Of a stretch of 64,000 nt of DNA, positions 22,348 through 31,579 are shown one piece after another. The notes beneath the pieces are model-generated. The model searched no databases. It worked only from the letters and a program-made list of their open reading frames with translations, and had not been told where the DNA came from. Location of the stretch: positions 2,462,724-2,526,723 of the forward strand of contig CP070661.1 of assembly GCA_020355165.1 (NCBI GenBank), written 5' to 3'. The stretch comes from Burkholderiales bacterium (GTDB taxonomy: Bacteria > Pseudomonadota > Gammaproteobacteria > Burkholderiales > Burkholderiaceae_F). Positions within the stretch are counted from its first letter, which is position 1. Each line of letters opens with the position of its first letter. The position numbers and the translations under genes were made by a program.

Positions 22348-23454
22348 ATGAAAATCGCCATCACCAGCGTCGGCAGCCTCGTCGGCCAGAACATCCTCGA
22401 TGTGCTGGAGGGTCGCCGCGCCGGGATCGAGGTCGTCGGTGTCAACAGCATCGCCGCCGCGGCCGGCAATTTCCGCTGCGATCGCACCTATCTCGCGCCG
22501 CCGGCGGCGCGAGCAGGTGAGTATCTGGATCGGATTGCCACGATCCTGCGCGACGAACGCCCGGACGTCGCGCTGCCGGGGCGCGACGACGATGTTGTGA
22601 CGTTGTCGCGGCTGAAGGAAGCCCAACCCGGCCTGGGTCCGTTGTTGCCCGTTGGGCCGCTCCGTCTGGCGCGTGTGCTCGACGACAAATGGGAAAGCCA
22701 TCAATTCGCCCGCCTGCACGGCCTGCCGTTCGTCGACAGCGCTCTGGCGGACGACCCACTGGCAATCGAGCAACTGCTCGCTCGCCACGGCTTCCCGCTC
22801 ATCGCCAAGCCGCGCGCGGGCCATGGCTCACGCGGCGTGAGAATCATCCTCGATGAGAGCCAGTGCACCGCGGCGCGGCGGCTGCCCGACTACCTGCTGC
22901 AGCCCTATCTCGAGCCGGAACCGGAGTTGGCTGAATGGGGCAGCCGTGATGGCGGCGGTGTGCCGTTGTTTCATTCGCCGATGACGCAGCAGATCGCCTG
23001 CCAGGCCGTCATAGACGCAGCACGCCGGGTGCGCGCGGTGTTCTGCACCCACGTCCTTTCGATGGCCGGCCGCCCGCAGCAGGTCGTGCGCCTGGACGAC
23101 GACGACGTGAATTCGGTCGCCCAGCGCTACGCAGAGCAGTTCGCAGCGGACGGCTGGGTCGGCGCTCTGAACCTGCAGGGGCGGCGCGATCGAACGGGCG
23201 CCTTCCGTGTCTACGAGGCGAACGGCCGGTTCACCGGCGGAACGTCGGCCCGGACGCGCCTCGGATTTGATGAGGTTCGACTACTACTCGAGGGCTTTGC
23301 CTCCCTTCGATTGCCACCGCCCGCCTTCGCGTGTAGCGGCGAGGTGATCGTCGTCAAGTCGCCGAACGATGATCTGCTGTGGCCAAAGGCAATCAACAGC
23401 CTCGAAGCCGACGGTCACTGGCAGCGCGGCACCGCCGCCAGCCCCGCGCCGTAA
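22348..23454 (+). CDS. Orphan ATP-grasp ligase-like protein
   Basis: 368 residues from the ATG at 22348. The N-terminal MKIAITSVGSLVGQNIL is a Rossmann-like pre-ATP-grasp domain. The ATP-grasp fold follows with PLIAKPRAGHGSRGVRI for nucleotide binding and FRVYEANGRFTGG, whose Glu/Asn supply metal ligands. The family resembles CarB-like ATP-grasp proteins often found in peptide, polysaccharide or carbamoyl-type ligation, so it should join a carboxylate to an amine or thiol with ATP. The substrate is unknown. It lies 163 bp after the cyclase on the same strand. Codons with third-position T are more frequent than in neighbours, a weak hint of separate origin. Confidence 0.82.
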   Translation: MKIAITSVGSLVGQNILDVLEGRRAGIEVVGVNSIAAAAGNFRCDRTYLAPPAARAGEYLDRIATILRDERPDVALPGRDDDVVTLSRLKEAQPGLGPLLPVGPLRLARVLDDKWESHQFARLHGLPFVDSALADDPLAIEQLLARHGFPLIAKPRAGHGSRGVRIILDESQCTAARRLPDYLLQPYLEPEPELAEWGSRDGGGVPLFHSPMTQQIACQAVIDAARRVRAVFCTHVLSMAGRPQQVVRLDDDDVNSVAQRYAEQFAADGWVGALNLQGRRDRTGAFRVYEANGRFTGGTSARTRLGFDEVRLLLEGFASLRLPPPAFACSGEVIVVKSPNDDLLWPKAINSLEADGHWQRGTAASPAP

Positions 23455-23479
23455 GCGCACCGGCAGTTTTCCGGGCCAC

Positions 23480-24322
23480 CTACTTGGCATGCGTCGCGCG
23501 CCATGCGGCACGCACGCCGCCCGTCTCGACCGTCCCCTCGATGGTCGCGCCGCGCACCCTGCCGCGGAACACCGCGTCGCGTCCGGCCAGGCTGAACGAC
23601 AGGTCCTCGCCGACCAGCTGGACCTCGGCAAGCGGCACCACCGCCCCGTCGAGCCGTGCCTGGCCGGCCACGCTGGCCACCTGCTGCGAGAGCTCGAGCC
23701 GCATCGCCTGCCTGGACAGCGACGGCGGAACGCTGGCCGTCCATGCGCCGGCGACCCTTGCCGGGATGACGTAAACGAAGATGCTGGTGCGCGTGATGCC
23801 GCTGATCGCGACCTTTTCCTCCAGGTCCATCACCAGCGTCTTGTGCGGCCGCCAGCCGGCGAGGCTGTAGTCGTGCGACACCACGCGCGCGCCGGGCCGC
23901 AGTTCCGCCAGCAGCTTGCCCTGCAGTTGGTTGACGGTGTGCGGCAGCAGGTACATGGTCACGACCGTCGCCTGCGACAGGTCGGTCTCGAACAGGTCCT
24001 GCGTGACGAACTTCACCCGGCCGGCGATGCCCTCCTTCTTCGCCAGTTCGTTCGACAGCGCGACCAGGTCGCCCTGGATCTCGACGCCCAGGCCGCGCGC
24101 GCCGAACACGAGGGCTGCGGTTCGGACGATCCTGCCGTCGCCCGAGCCCAGGTCGATCACGAAGTCATCCGGCCCGACCTGGGCCTCGCGCAGCATCGCC
24201 GATACCGCGCTGTCCGGCGACGGCACGTAGGGCCCGGCGTCGATCGGCGCCTTGTCCTGCGCCAGCGCCGCGGACAGCAGCGCCGTGGCCAGCAGGGCGG
24301 CGAGAATCGGCAATGCTCTCAT
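23480..24322 (-). CDS. Exported class I SAM-dependent methyltransferase
   Basis: 280 residues from the ATG at 24322, chosen because AAGGAAA lies upstream and because the next residues, MRALPILAALLATALLSAALAQ, form a cleavable signal peptide. The methyltransferase core has DFVIDLGSGDGRIV (SAM glycine loop) and GLGVEIQGDLV (acidic ribose contact), then TQDLFETDL and VTMYLLP. This resembles the DOT1/FAM173-like lysine methyltransferase group. A second domain from about residue 180 is beta-rich with no motif I recognise. A methyltransferase with an export signal is odd because SAM is cytoplasmic. The signal could be a membrane anchor facing inward. Confidence 0.82.
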   Translation of the reverse strand: MRALPILAALLATALLSAALAQDKAPIDAGPYVPSPDSAVSAMLREAQVGPDDFVIDLGSGDGRIVRTAALVFGARGLGVEIQGDLVALSNELAKKEGIAGRVKFVTQDLFETDLSQATVVTMYLLPHTVNQLQGKLLAELRPGARVVSHDYSLAGWRPHKTLVMDLEEKVAISGITRTSIFVYVIPARVAGAWTASVPPSLSRQAMRLELSQQVASVAGQARLDGAVVPLAEVQLVGEDLSFSLAGRDAVFRGRVRGATIEGTVETGGVRAAWRATHAK

Positions 24323-24410
24323 GGCGTTTCCTTGGCGAGCGCTCATTCGGCTGTCTTCGACCTGCGAACTCACGGTGCCCGCGGCGGCTCGGCGGCGCCG
24401 CTGCCGGCGC

Positions 24411-26663
24411 CTAGGCGGCGCGCACGCAATCGAGGAAGTACTCGGCGCCGCCGTTGCCCTTCTTCTTGACCAGGCCGTGGATGTCGGTCTCGAAGCCGGG
24501 GAAGCGGCGATTGAACTCGCGCGCGAACTTCAGGTAGTTGACGATGCGGGCGTTGACCCGCTCGCCCGGAATCAGCAGCGGGATGCCCGGCGGATACGGC
24601 GTCAGCAGTACCGCCGAGATGCGGCCGTCGAGCTCGTCGATCGGCACCCGCTCGACCTCCCAGTGCGTCATCCTGGCGTAGGCGGCCGCCGGCGTCATCG
24701 CCGGCACCATCTCCGACAGGTACATCTCGGTGGTCAGCCGCGCGACGTCGTTGTCGCGGTAGACGGCGTGGATCTCGTCGCACAGCTGGCGCAGGCTCTT
24801 GTCCTCGTAGGCCGGGTGCGCGCGCAGGAACTCCGGCATCACCCGCCACAGCGGCCGGTCGTGGTCGTAGTCGTCCTTGAACTGCTGCAGCTCGGTGACC
24901 ATCGTGTTCCAGCGGCCCTTGGTGATGCCGATGGTGAACATGATGAAAAACGAGTACAGGCCGGTCTTCTCGACGATGATCCCGTGCTCGGCCAGGTACT
25001 TGGTGACGATCGCCGCCGGGATGCCGGGATCGGCGAACGAGCCGTTCAGGTTCAGTCCGGGCGTGATGATGGTGGCCTTGATCGGGTCGAGCATGTTGAA
25101 GCCCGGCGCCACCTTGCCGAAGCCATGCCAGCGGTCGCCGCTCTTCAGCAGCCAGTCCTCGCGCCGCCCGATCCCTTCCGCCGCCAGCTTCTCCGGCCCC
25201 CAGACCTTGAACCACCACGACTCGCCGAGCTCGGCCTCGACCTTGCGCATCGCGCGGCGGAAGTCGAGCGCCTCGGCGATCGACTCCTCGACCAGCGCCG
25301 TGCCGCCGGGCGGCTCCATCATCGCCGCCGCCACGTCGCAGCTGGCGATGATCGCGTACTGCGGCGAGGTCGACACGTGCATGTGGTACGCCTCGTTGAA
25401 CTGGAAGCCGTCGAGCTTCTCGGCCTCCGAGTCCTGCACCAGGATCTGCGAGGCCTGCGACAGGCCGGCGAGCAGCTTGTGGGTCGACTGGGTCGAGAAG
25501 ATCATCGACACCTTGTTGCGCGGCCGCCCCGCCCCGATCGCGTGCATGTCTCGGTAATAGTCGTGGAACGCGGCGTGCGGCAGCCAGGCCTCGTCGAAGT
25601 GCAGCGTGTCGATGACGCCGTCGAGCAGCCCCTTGATGGTCTCGACGTTGTAGACGATTCCGTCGTAGGTGCTCTGGGTGATGGTCAGCACGCGCGGCTT
25701 GCCCGGGTCGCCCTTGATCAGCGGGTGGGCGGCGATCTTGCGGCGGATCGATTCCGGCTCGAACTCGCCCTTCGGGATCGGCCCGATGATGCCGTAGTGG
25801 TTGCGGGTCGGCATCAGGAACACCGGGATCGCGCCGGTCATGACGATCGCGTGCAGCACGCTCTTGTGGCAGTTGCGGTCGACCACCACCACGTCGCCCG
25901 GCGCCACCATGTAGTGCCAGACGATCTTGTTGGCGGTCGAGGTGCCGTTGGTGACGAAGAACAGCTGGTCGCAGCCGAAGATGCGGGCGGCGTTGCGCTC
26001 GCTGGCTGCCACCGGGCCGGTGTGGTCGAGCAGCTGGCCGAGCTCCTCGACCGCGTTGCACACGTCGGCGCGCAGCAGGTTCTCGCCGAAGAACTGGTGG
26101 AACATGTGCCCGACCGGGCTCTTCAGGAAGGCCACGCCGCCGGAGTGCCCCGGGCAGTGCCAGGAGTACGAGCCGTCCTGCGCGTAGTGGGTCAGCGCGC
26201 GGAAGAACGGCGGCGTGAGCTGGTCGAGGTAGGCACGCGCCTCGCGCACGATGTAGCGGGCGACGAACTCCGGCGTGTCCTCGAACATGTGGATGAAGCC
26301 GTGCAGTTCGCGCAGCACGTCGTTCGGGATGTGCCGCGCGGTCTTGGTCTCGCCGTGCAGGAAGATCGGCAGGTCGACGTTGCGCCGGCGGATCTCGGCG
26401 ACGAACTCGCGCAGGCTGCGCACCGCCGCGTTGTCCTCGGCGCGGCCGCCGTCGGCGAACTCCTCGTCGTCGATCGAGACGATGAAGGCGGAAGCGCGGC
26501 TCTGCTGCTGGGCGAAGCTCGACAGGTCGCCGTAGCTGGTGACGCCGATCACCTCGACGCCCTCGCCCTCGATCGCCTTGGCCAGCGCGCGGATGCCCAG
26601 CCCGCTGGCGTTCTCGGAGCGGAAGTCCTCGTCGATGATGACGATCGGGAAGCGGAATCGCAT
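24411..26663 (-). CDS. Ornithine/lysine/arginine decarboxylase, PLP-dependent
   Basis: Large bacterial amino-acid decarboxylase of 750 residues. The N-terminal wing domain resembles a receiver fold (MRFRFPIVIIDEDFRSEN). The PLP-binding lysine is K396 in STQSTHKLLAGL, and HFDEAW supplies the aspartate for the pyridine nitrogen. The C-terminal domain is present, so the protein is complete. Substrate (arginine, lysine or ornithine) cannot be settled from sequence; betaproteobacterial orthologues usually carry the generic name. It lies 92 bp downstream of dcd on the same strand, a pairing common in Burkholderiales. The role would be polyamine synthesis or acid stress. Confidence 0.93.
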   Translation of the reverse strand: MRFRFPIVIIDEDFRSENASGLGIRALAKAIEGEGVEVIGVTSYGDLSSFAQQQSRASAFIVSIDDEEFADGGRAEDNAAVRSLREFVAEIRRRNVDLPIFLHGETKTARHIPNDVLRELHGFIHMFEDTPEFVARYIVREARAYLDQLTPPFFRALTHYAQDGSYSWHCPGHSGGVAFLKSPVGHMFHQFFGENLLRADVCNAVEELGQLLDHTGPVAASERNAARIFGCDQLFFVTNGTSTANKIVWHYMVAPGDVVVVDRNCHKSVLHAIVMTGAIPVFLMPTRNHYGIIGPIPKGEFEPESIRRKIAAHPLIKGDPGKPRVLTITQSTYDGIVYNVETIKGLLDGVIDTLHFDEAWLPHAAFHDYYRDMHAIGAGRPRNKVSMIFSTQSTHKLLAGLSQASQILVQDSEAEKLDGFQFNEAYHMHVSTSPQYAIIASCDVAAAMMEPPGGTALVEESIAEALDFRRAMRKVEAELGESWWFKVWGPEKLAAEGIGRREDWLLKSGDRWHGFGKVAPGFNMLDPIKATIITPGLNLNGSFADPGIPAAIVTKYLAEHGIIVEKTGLYSFFIMFTIGITKGRWNTMVTELQQFKDDYDHDRPLWRVMPEFLRAHPAYEDKSLRQLCDEIHAVYRDNDVARLTTEMYLSEMVPAMTPAAAYARMTHWEVERVPIDELDGRISAVLLTPYPPGIPLLIPGERVNARIVNYLKFAREFNRRFPGFETDIHGLVKKKGNGGAEYFLDCVRAA

Positions 26664-26755
26664 GGGCAGTCCTGCGCGGCGCGACGATCAACCGGCCGAT
26701 TATCCGCCTGCCGGCGCCGGCCGCCGCCGCGCGATGGCCTGCGGCAGGGCCGTGC

Positions 26756-27319
26756 TCAGGCCTTCGGCAGCGTCACCCCGGTCTGCCCCTGGTACTTGCC
26801 GCCGCGGTCGCGGTAGCTGGTCTCGCAGACCTCGTCGCTCTCGATGAACAGCACCTGCGCGCAGCCCTCGCCGGCGTAGATCTTGGCCGGCAGCGGCGTG
26901 GTGTTGGAGAACTCCAGCGTCACGTGCCCTTCCCACTCCGGCTCGAGCGGCGTGACGTTGACGATGATGCCGCAGCGGGCGTAGGTGCTCTTGCCGAGGC
27001 AGATCGTCAGCACGTTGCGCGGGATGCGCAAGTACTCGACCGTGCGCGCCAGCGCGAACGAGTTCGGCGGGATGATGCACACGTCGCCGACGAAGTCGAC
27101 GAACGAATTCGGGTCGAACGCCTTCGGGTCGACGATCGTGCTGTTGATGTTGGTGAAGATCTTGAATTCGCGCGCGCAGCGGATGTCGTAGCCGTAGCTC
27201 GACGTGCCGTAGCTGACGATCTTCCTGCCGTCGACGGTCCGCACCTGGCCGGGCTCGAACGGCTCGATCATGCCCTGCGGCGCCATCCGTCGGATCCACC
27301 GGTCGCTCTTGATGCTCAT
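26756..27319 (-). CDS. dcd: dCTP deaminase
   Basis: Converts dCTP to dUTP for thymidylate synthesis. The 187-residue protein has [31 protein letters not shown] with the nucleotide-binding SSYAR-like motif, and the catalytic glutamate in [10 protein letters not shown]. It ends [13 protein letters not shown], the typical C-terminus of the mono-functional enzyme. Length equals E. coli Dcd (193) within a few residues. It is the upstream neighbour of the decarboxylase. Confidence 0.97.
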   Translation of the reverse strand: MSIKSDRWIRRMAPQGMIEPFEPGQVRTVDGRKIVSYGTSSYGYDIRCAREFKIFTNINSTIVDPKAFDPNSFVDFVGDVCIIPPNSFALARTVEYLRIPRNVLTICLGKSTYARCGIIVNVTPLEPEWEGHVTLEFSNTTPLPAKIYAGEGCAQVLFIESDEVCETSYRDRGGKYQGQTGVTLPKA

Positions 27320-27392
27320 CTTCGCACTCGTCGCAATCGCAAGGCCGGCAGTCTAATGAATGGCCGCGCCCTTCCCCGGCCGGCGGCCCCGC

Positions 27393-27440
27393 CCCCGGCA
27401 ACCCCGCGCATCGGTGATGCGGGCGGGCCGGCTGCCGGGG
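27393..27440. repeat. Strong inverted repeat between dcd and the aldolase gene
   Basis: Outer arms CCCCGGCA (27393-27400) and TGCCGGGG (27433-27440) are perfectly complementary. Inside them GCATC and GATGC (27408-27412 and 27416-27420) pair around a GGT loop. It lies in the 249-bp gap between two divergent genes. No T-run follows on either strand, so it is not a standard terminator. It may be an operator or an extragenic palindrome. Confidence 0.5.
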
Positions 27441-27568
27441 TTCAATAGGGCCCTCGGCCACCGGCCTTCCGACGGCGCGCTCAGCCTCGCCCGAACCACG
27501 CTGCCAAGATGCGCGATCCGCTTGCCCCCGTCCTGCGGCGTGCCGATGCTTGGCTAGACTCGACGCCC

Positions 27569-28696
27569 ATGAGTTCCCACTGGATGCCGGCGCAGCCGGG
27601 TGACGCGCTGGCCGACATCGACACGCCGGCGCTCGTCCTCGACCTCGACTGCTTCGACGGCAACCTCGAGCGGATGATGTCGGCTGCCGGGGCGGCCGGC
27701 GTGCGCGTGCGGCCGCACGCGAAGTCGCACAAGTCGCTGCAGATCGCGCACCGCCAGATCGCCGCCGGCGCGATCGGCGTGTGCTGCCAGAAGATCGGCG
27801 AGGCCGAGATCTTCCTCGGCGGCGGCATCCGCGACGTGCTGATCACCAACGAGATCGTCGGCGTGCGCAAGCTGCGCCGGCTGGCGCAGCTGGCCAAGCT
27901 GTTCTCCGGCGCCCGCCTCGGCGTGTGCGTCGACGACACCAGCGTGGTGCGCCAGCTGTCGCTGGTGTGCGCCGAGGAGGACGCCGGGCTCGACGTCTAC
28001 GTCGAACTGGACGTCGGGCAGAACCGCGCCGGCGTGGCCACGTCGGCGGAGGCGGTCGAGCTGGCGCGCGAGGTGATGCGCCACCCGCGGCTGACGCTGA
28101 TGGGCCTGCAGGCCTATGCCGGCTCGGCACAGCACCGGCGCGGCGTGCCCGAGCGGCGCGCCGCCTCGAAGCGGGCGGCGGCGAAGGCCGCCGAGGCCCG
28201 CGCCCTGATGCGCGAGGCCGGCCTGCCGTGCGAGATCGTCACCGGCGGCGGCACCGGCACCTTCATGTACGACGCCGGCGGCGATGTCTACGACGAGATC
28301 CAGCCCGGCTCGTTCGTCTTCATGGACTTCGACTACGCGCGCAACGAACGCGACGCCGACGTGCCGCAGTTCGAGCACGCGCTGTTCGTGCTGGCCACCG
28401 TGATGAGCATGCGCGGCGACCGGATCACGCTCGACGCCGGCCTGAAGGCGTTCTCGACCGACTCCGGGCCGGCGCGGCCGACCTTCACCGGCTGGCAGGT
28501 GCAGTCGGTGAGCGACGAGCACTCGGTGCTCACGCGCCTCGACGACAGCGGCCCCGACGTGCGCATCGGCGCCAAGGCCCTGCTGGTGCCGGGCCACTGC
28601 GATCCGACGGTCAACCTGCACGACTGGATCGTCACCGTCCGCAGGGGCAGGGTCGAGGACGTCTGGCGGATCGACGCGCGCGGCGCCGTCTTCTGA
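27569..28696 (+). CDS. D-threonine aldolase/D-serine dehydratase-like PLP enzyme
   Basis: Fold type III PLP enzyme of the DSD1/D-threonine aldolase family, 375 residues from the ATG at 27569; a second ATG at 27584 is also possible. The PLP lysine is in RPHAKSHK near residue 50, and GGGTGTF supplies the phosphate cup. The C-terminal PGHCDPTVNLHD holds the His and Cys or Asp ligands for the divalent metal. Family members cleave D-threonine or beta-hydroxyaspartate to glycine plus an aldehyde, or dehydrate D-serine. Glycine output would link it to gcv, but this is inference. It is divergent from dcd and not in an operon. Confidence 0.88.
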   Translation: MSSHWMPAQPGDALADIDTPALVLDLDCFDGNLERMMSAAGAAGVRVRPHAKSHKSLQIAHRQIAAGAIGVCCQKIGEAEIFLGGGIRDVLITNEIVGVRKLRRLAQLAKLFSGARLGVCVDDTSVVRQLSLVCAEEDAGLDVYVELDVGQNRAGVATSAEAVELAREVMRHPRLTLMGLQAYAGSAQHRRGVPERRAASKRAAAKAAEARALMREAGLPCEIVTGGGTGTFMYDAGGDVYDEIQPGSFVFMDFDYARNERDADVPQFEHALFVLATVMSMRGDRITLDAGLKAFSTDSGPARPTFTGWQVQSVSDEHSVLTRLDDSGPDVRIGAKALLVPGHCDPTVNLHDWIVTVRRGRVEDVWRIDARGAVF

Positions 28697-28819
28697 GGTG
28701 GCTGCGGCGCCCGCCGCGCCGGTTCATCGCGCAGTCAAACGCGTGTCGCTTGCCTGCAGCGTGCTGCTGGCCACCCCTGTTGCGCTACGCTTGAGCCGTC
28801 GATCCGGATGGGGTGAGCG

Positions 28820-30082
28820 ATGAAGCTCGAAGCGTTTGCCGCCAGCCAGCTGCCCAGGAAGGCGCTGGCGCTGGTGCTGGCCGGCGGCCGCGGCAGCCGC
28901 CTTCAGGAACTGACGGACATCCGTTCCAAGCCTGCCGTGTACTTCGGCGGCAAGTTCCGCATCATCGACTTCACGCTGTCGAACTGCCTGAACTCCGGCC
29001 TGCGCCGCATCGCCGTGCTGACCCAGTACAAGAGCCACAGCCTGCTGCGCCACCTGCAGCGCGGCTGGTCGTTCCTGAAGCCGGAACTGAACGAGTGGGT
29101 CGACCTGCTGCCGGCGCAGCAGCGCCTCGACGAGGCCACCTGGTACCAGGGCACGGCCGACGCGGTGTTCCAGAACCTCGACATCATCCGCAGCGAGCGG
29201 CCGGAGTACATCGTGGTGCTGGCCGGCGACCACATCTACAAGATGGACTACGGCGTGATGCTGAGCTTCCACGTCGAGCACGACGCCCGCTGCACGGTGG
29301 CCTGTTTCGACGTGCCGCTGGAAGAGGCGAGCGCCTTCGGCGTGATCGCGGTCGACGAGCAGTCGCGGGTGGTCGATTTCATCGAGAAGTCGCCGCAGCC
29401 GCCTTCGATGCCGGGCCGCCCCGACCGCGCGCTGGCCAGCATGGGCATCTACGTGTTCGATGCCGAGTACCTGTACGAACAGCTGGCGCGCGACGCGGCG
29501 GACCCGGACTCGGCGCACGACTTCGGCCGCAACCTGCTGCCGGCAGCGGTCTCCCAGGGGGTGGTCTACGCCCAGCCGTTCGACGACGCCTGCGTCCGCA
29601 GCGAGGAAGGCGAGGCGGCGTACTGGCGCGACGTCGGCACGATCGACGCCTACTGGGAGGCGAACATCGACCTGACGGCCACCAAGCCGGCGCTGAACCT
29701 CTATGACCGCAACTGGCCGATCTGGACCCACCAGGAGCAGCTGCCGTCGGCCAAGTTCGTGCACAACGAAGCGGACCGGCGCGGCGTGGCGATCGAGTCG
29801 ATGGTCTCCGGCGGCTGCATCATCTCCGGAGCGCTGTTCCGCTCGCTGCTGTTTTCCAGCTGCCGCGTGCATTCGTGGTCGCAGGTGAACTGGTCGGTGC
29901 TGCTGCCGAGCGTCGAGGTGGGACGACGCGCCCGGCTGACCCGGGTGGTGGTCGACCGCGCCTGCAGGATTCCCGACGGCATGGTGATCGGCGAGGATCC
30001 TGAGGAGGACGCCCGGCGCTTCCGCCGCACGGCCGGCGGCATCACGCTGGTCACCCGCGGCATGCTGGCGAAGCTGGCCTGA
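28820..30082 (+). CDS. glgC: Glucose-1-phosphate adenylyltransferase (ADP-glucose pyrophosphorylase)
   Basis: First committed step of glycogen synthesis: ATP plus glucose 1-phosphate to ADP-glucose. The 420-residue protein has [15 protein letters not shown] for [29 protein letters not shown] and the glucose-1-phosphate lysine region in [10 protein letters not shown] left-handed beta-helix C-terminal domain is present with GCIISGALF. Length matches E. coli GlgC (431). It lies three bases before glgA, so the two form an operon. Confidence 0.97.
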   Translation: MKLEAFAASQLPRKALALVLAGGRGSRLQELTDIRSKPAVYFGGKFRIIDFTLSNCLNSGLRRIAVLTQYKSHSLLRHLQRGWSFLKPELNEWVDLLPAQQRLDEATWYQGTADAVFQNLDIIRSERPEYIVVLAGDHIYKMDYGVMLSFHVEHDARCTVACFDVPLEEASAFGVIAVDEQSRVVDFIEKSPQPPSMPGRPDRALASMGIYVFDAEYLYEQLARDAADPDSAHDFGRNLLPAAVSQGVVYAQPFDDACVRSEEGEAAYWRDVGTIDAYWEANIDLTATKPALNLYDRNWPIWTHQEQLPSAKFVHNEADRRGVAIESMVSGGCIISGALFRSLLFSSCRVHSWSQVNWSVLLPSVEVGRRARLTRVVVDRACRIPDGMVIGEDPEEDARRFRRTAGGITLVTRGMLAKLA

Positions 30083-30085
30083 GCC

Positions 30086-31564
30086 ATGGCCGCACGCGAG
30101 CGCCTGCGCGTGCTGCAGGTCGCTGCCGAGATCTTTCCGTGGGTCAAGACCGGCGGGCTCGGCGACGTGATCGCTGCCCTGCCGCCCGCGCTCGCCCGCG
30201 CCGGCGCCGATGTGCGGCTGCTGCTGCCGGGCTATCCGCCGCTGCTCGATGCGCTGCAGGACTGGCGCGTCACGGCGCAGCTGGGCAGTGCCTTCGGCGC
30301 CGCCACGGTGGAGCTCCGGCGCGGCCGCCTGCCGGGGCTGGACCTGCCCGTGTACCTGATCGATGCGCCGTACCTGTACGACCGGCCGGGCAACCCCTAC
30401 CTGACCCCCGAGCGCGCCGATTGGCCGGACAACCCGCGTCGCTTCGGCCTGCTGGGCTGGCTGGCGGCCCACCTGGGATGCGGCGATGTCGATCGCCTCT
30501 GGCACGCCGATGTCGTGCACGCGCACGACTGGCACGCCGGGCTGGCCTGCGCGCACCTGGCGCTGCACCCGGGCCCGCGGCCGGCCGGCGTCTTCACCGT
30601 GCACAACCTCGCCTTCGTCGGCGAGTTCGAGCCGCTGCAGCTCGCCGAGCTGCAGCTGCCGCGCTCGACCTTCGCTCCCGAAGGACTGGAGTTCCACGGC
30701 AAGGGCTCGTTCATGAAGGCCGGCCTGTACTACGCCGACCAGCTGACCACGGTCAGCCCGACCTACGCGCAAGAGATCCAGACCTCGGCCTTCGGCTGCG
30801 GCTTCGAGGGGCTGCTGATGCGGCGCGCGCCGGTGCTGGCCGGGATCCTGAACGGCGTCGACAACGCGGTGTGGAACCCCGCCAGCGATCCGCACCTCGA
30901 GGCGCGCTACGACAGCGGCAACCTGGCCGGCAAGTCGCAGGTCAAGGCGGCGCTGCAGCGCTCGCTCGGCCTGCGCGCCGATCCGCGGGCGCTGCTGGTC
31001 GGCATGGTCACGCGGCTCGCCTACCAGAAGGGCGTCGACCTGCTGGTGCAGTCGATGCGCCGGCTTGCCGGCGAGGGCGTGCAGCTGGCGCTGCTGGGCA
31101 GCGGCGACCCGCAGATCGAGCGTGATCTCGCCAGGCTGGCCGGCGAACTGCCCGACGCTGTCTCGGTCAGCTTCGGCTACGACGACGCGCTGTCGCACCG
31201 GATCATCGCCGGCGCCGACGTGGTCGCCGTGCCGTCGCGCTACGAACCCTGCGGCCTGACGCAGCTCTATGGGCTGCGCTACGGCACGCTGCCGGTAGTG
31301 CACTCGGTAGGCGGCCTGGCCGACACCGTGGTCGATGCTTCCGAGACAAACCTGCAGGCCGACCGCGCCACCGGCTTCGTCTTCGTCAACGCGACCGAGG
31401 CGGCGCTACACGCGGCGCTGCACCGCGCGCAGCGACTGTTCGCCGATGGGCCGCGCTGGCAGCAGGTCATGCGCCGTGCGATGGCGCAGGACTTCTCCTG
31501 GGACGAAGCGGCGGGGCGCTACGTCGAGCTGTACGGCCGGGTGACCGAGCGTCTGAGCCGCTGA
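30086..31564 (+). CDS. glgA: Glycogen synthase, ADP-glucose type
   Basis: GT5 glycosyltransferase that extends alpha-1,4-glucan from ADP-glucose. The 492-residue protein has the KTGGLGDV motif near residue 17 (ADP-glucose binding) and, in the second Rossmann domain, GMVTRLAYQKGVDLL and PSRYEPCGLTQLYGLRYG with the catalytic glutamate. Length is typical (477 in E. coli). It directly follows glgC. No branching enzyme or phosphorylase is in the window. The next gene is on the opposite strand and its 3' end is only 15 bp away, with no clear terminator between. Confidence 0.97.
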   Translation: MAARERLRVLQVAAEIFPWVKTGGLGDVIAALPPALARAGADVRLLLPGYPPLLDALQDWRVTAQLGSAFGAATVELRRGRLPGLDLPVYLIDAPYLYDRPGNPYLTPERADWPDNPRRFGLLGWLAAHLGCGDVDRLWHADVVHAHDWHAGLACAHLALHPGPRPAGVFTVHNLAFVGEFEPLQLAELQLPRSTFAPEGLEFHGKGSFMKAGLYYADQLTTVSPTYAQEIQTSAFGCGFEGLLMRRAPVLAGILNGVDNAVWNPASDPHLEARYDSGNLAGKSQVKAALQRSLGLRADPRALLVGMVTRLAYQKGVDLLVQSMRRLAGEGVQLALLGSGDPQIERDLARLAGELPDAVSVSFGYDDALSHRIIAGADVVAVPSRYEPCGLTQLYGLRYGTLPVVHSVGGLADTVVDASETNLQADRATGFVFVNATEAALHAALHRAQRLFADGPRWQQVMRRAMAQDFSWDEAAGRYVELYGRVTERLSR

Positions 31565-31579
31565 CCTGGCGGGTTCCGC

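Noticed and set aside
24252-26816. Long plus-strand frame opposite the amino-acid decarboxylase
   Set aside because: It mirrors the real gene, is rich in Arg, His and Val-Asp strings, and has no recognisable domain.
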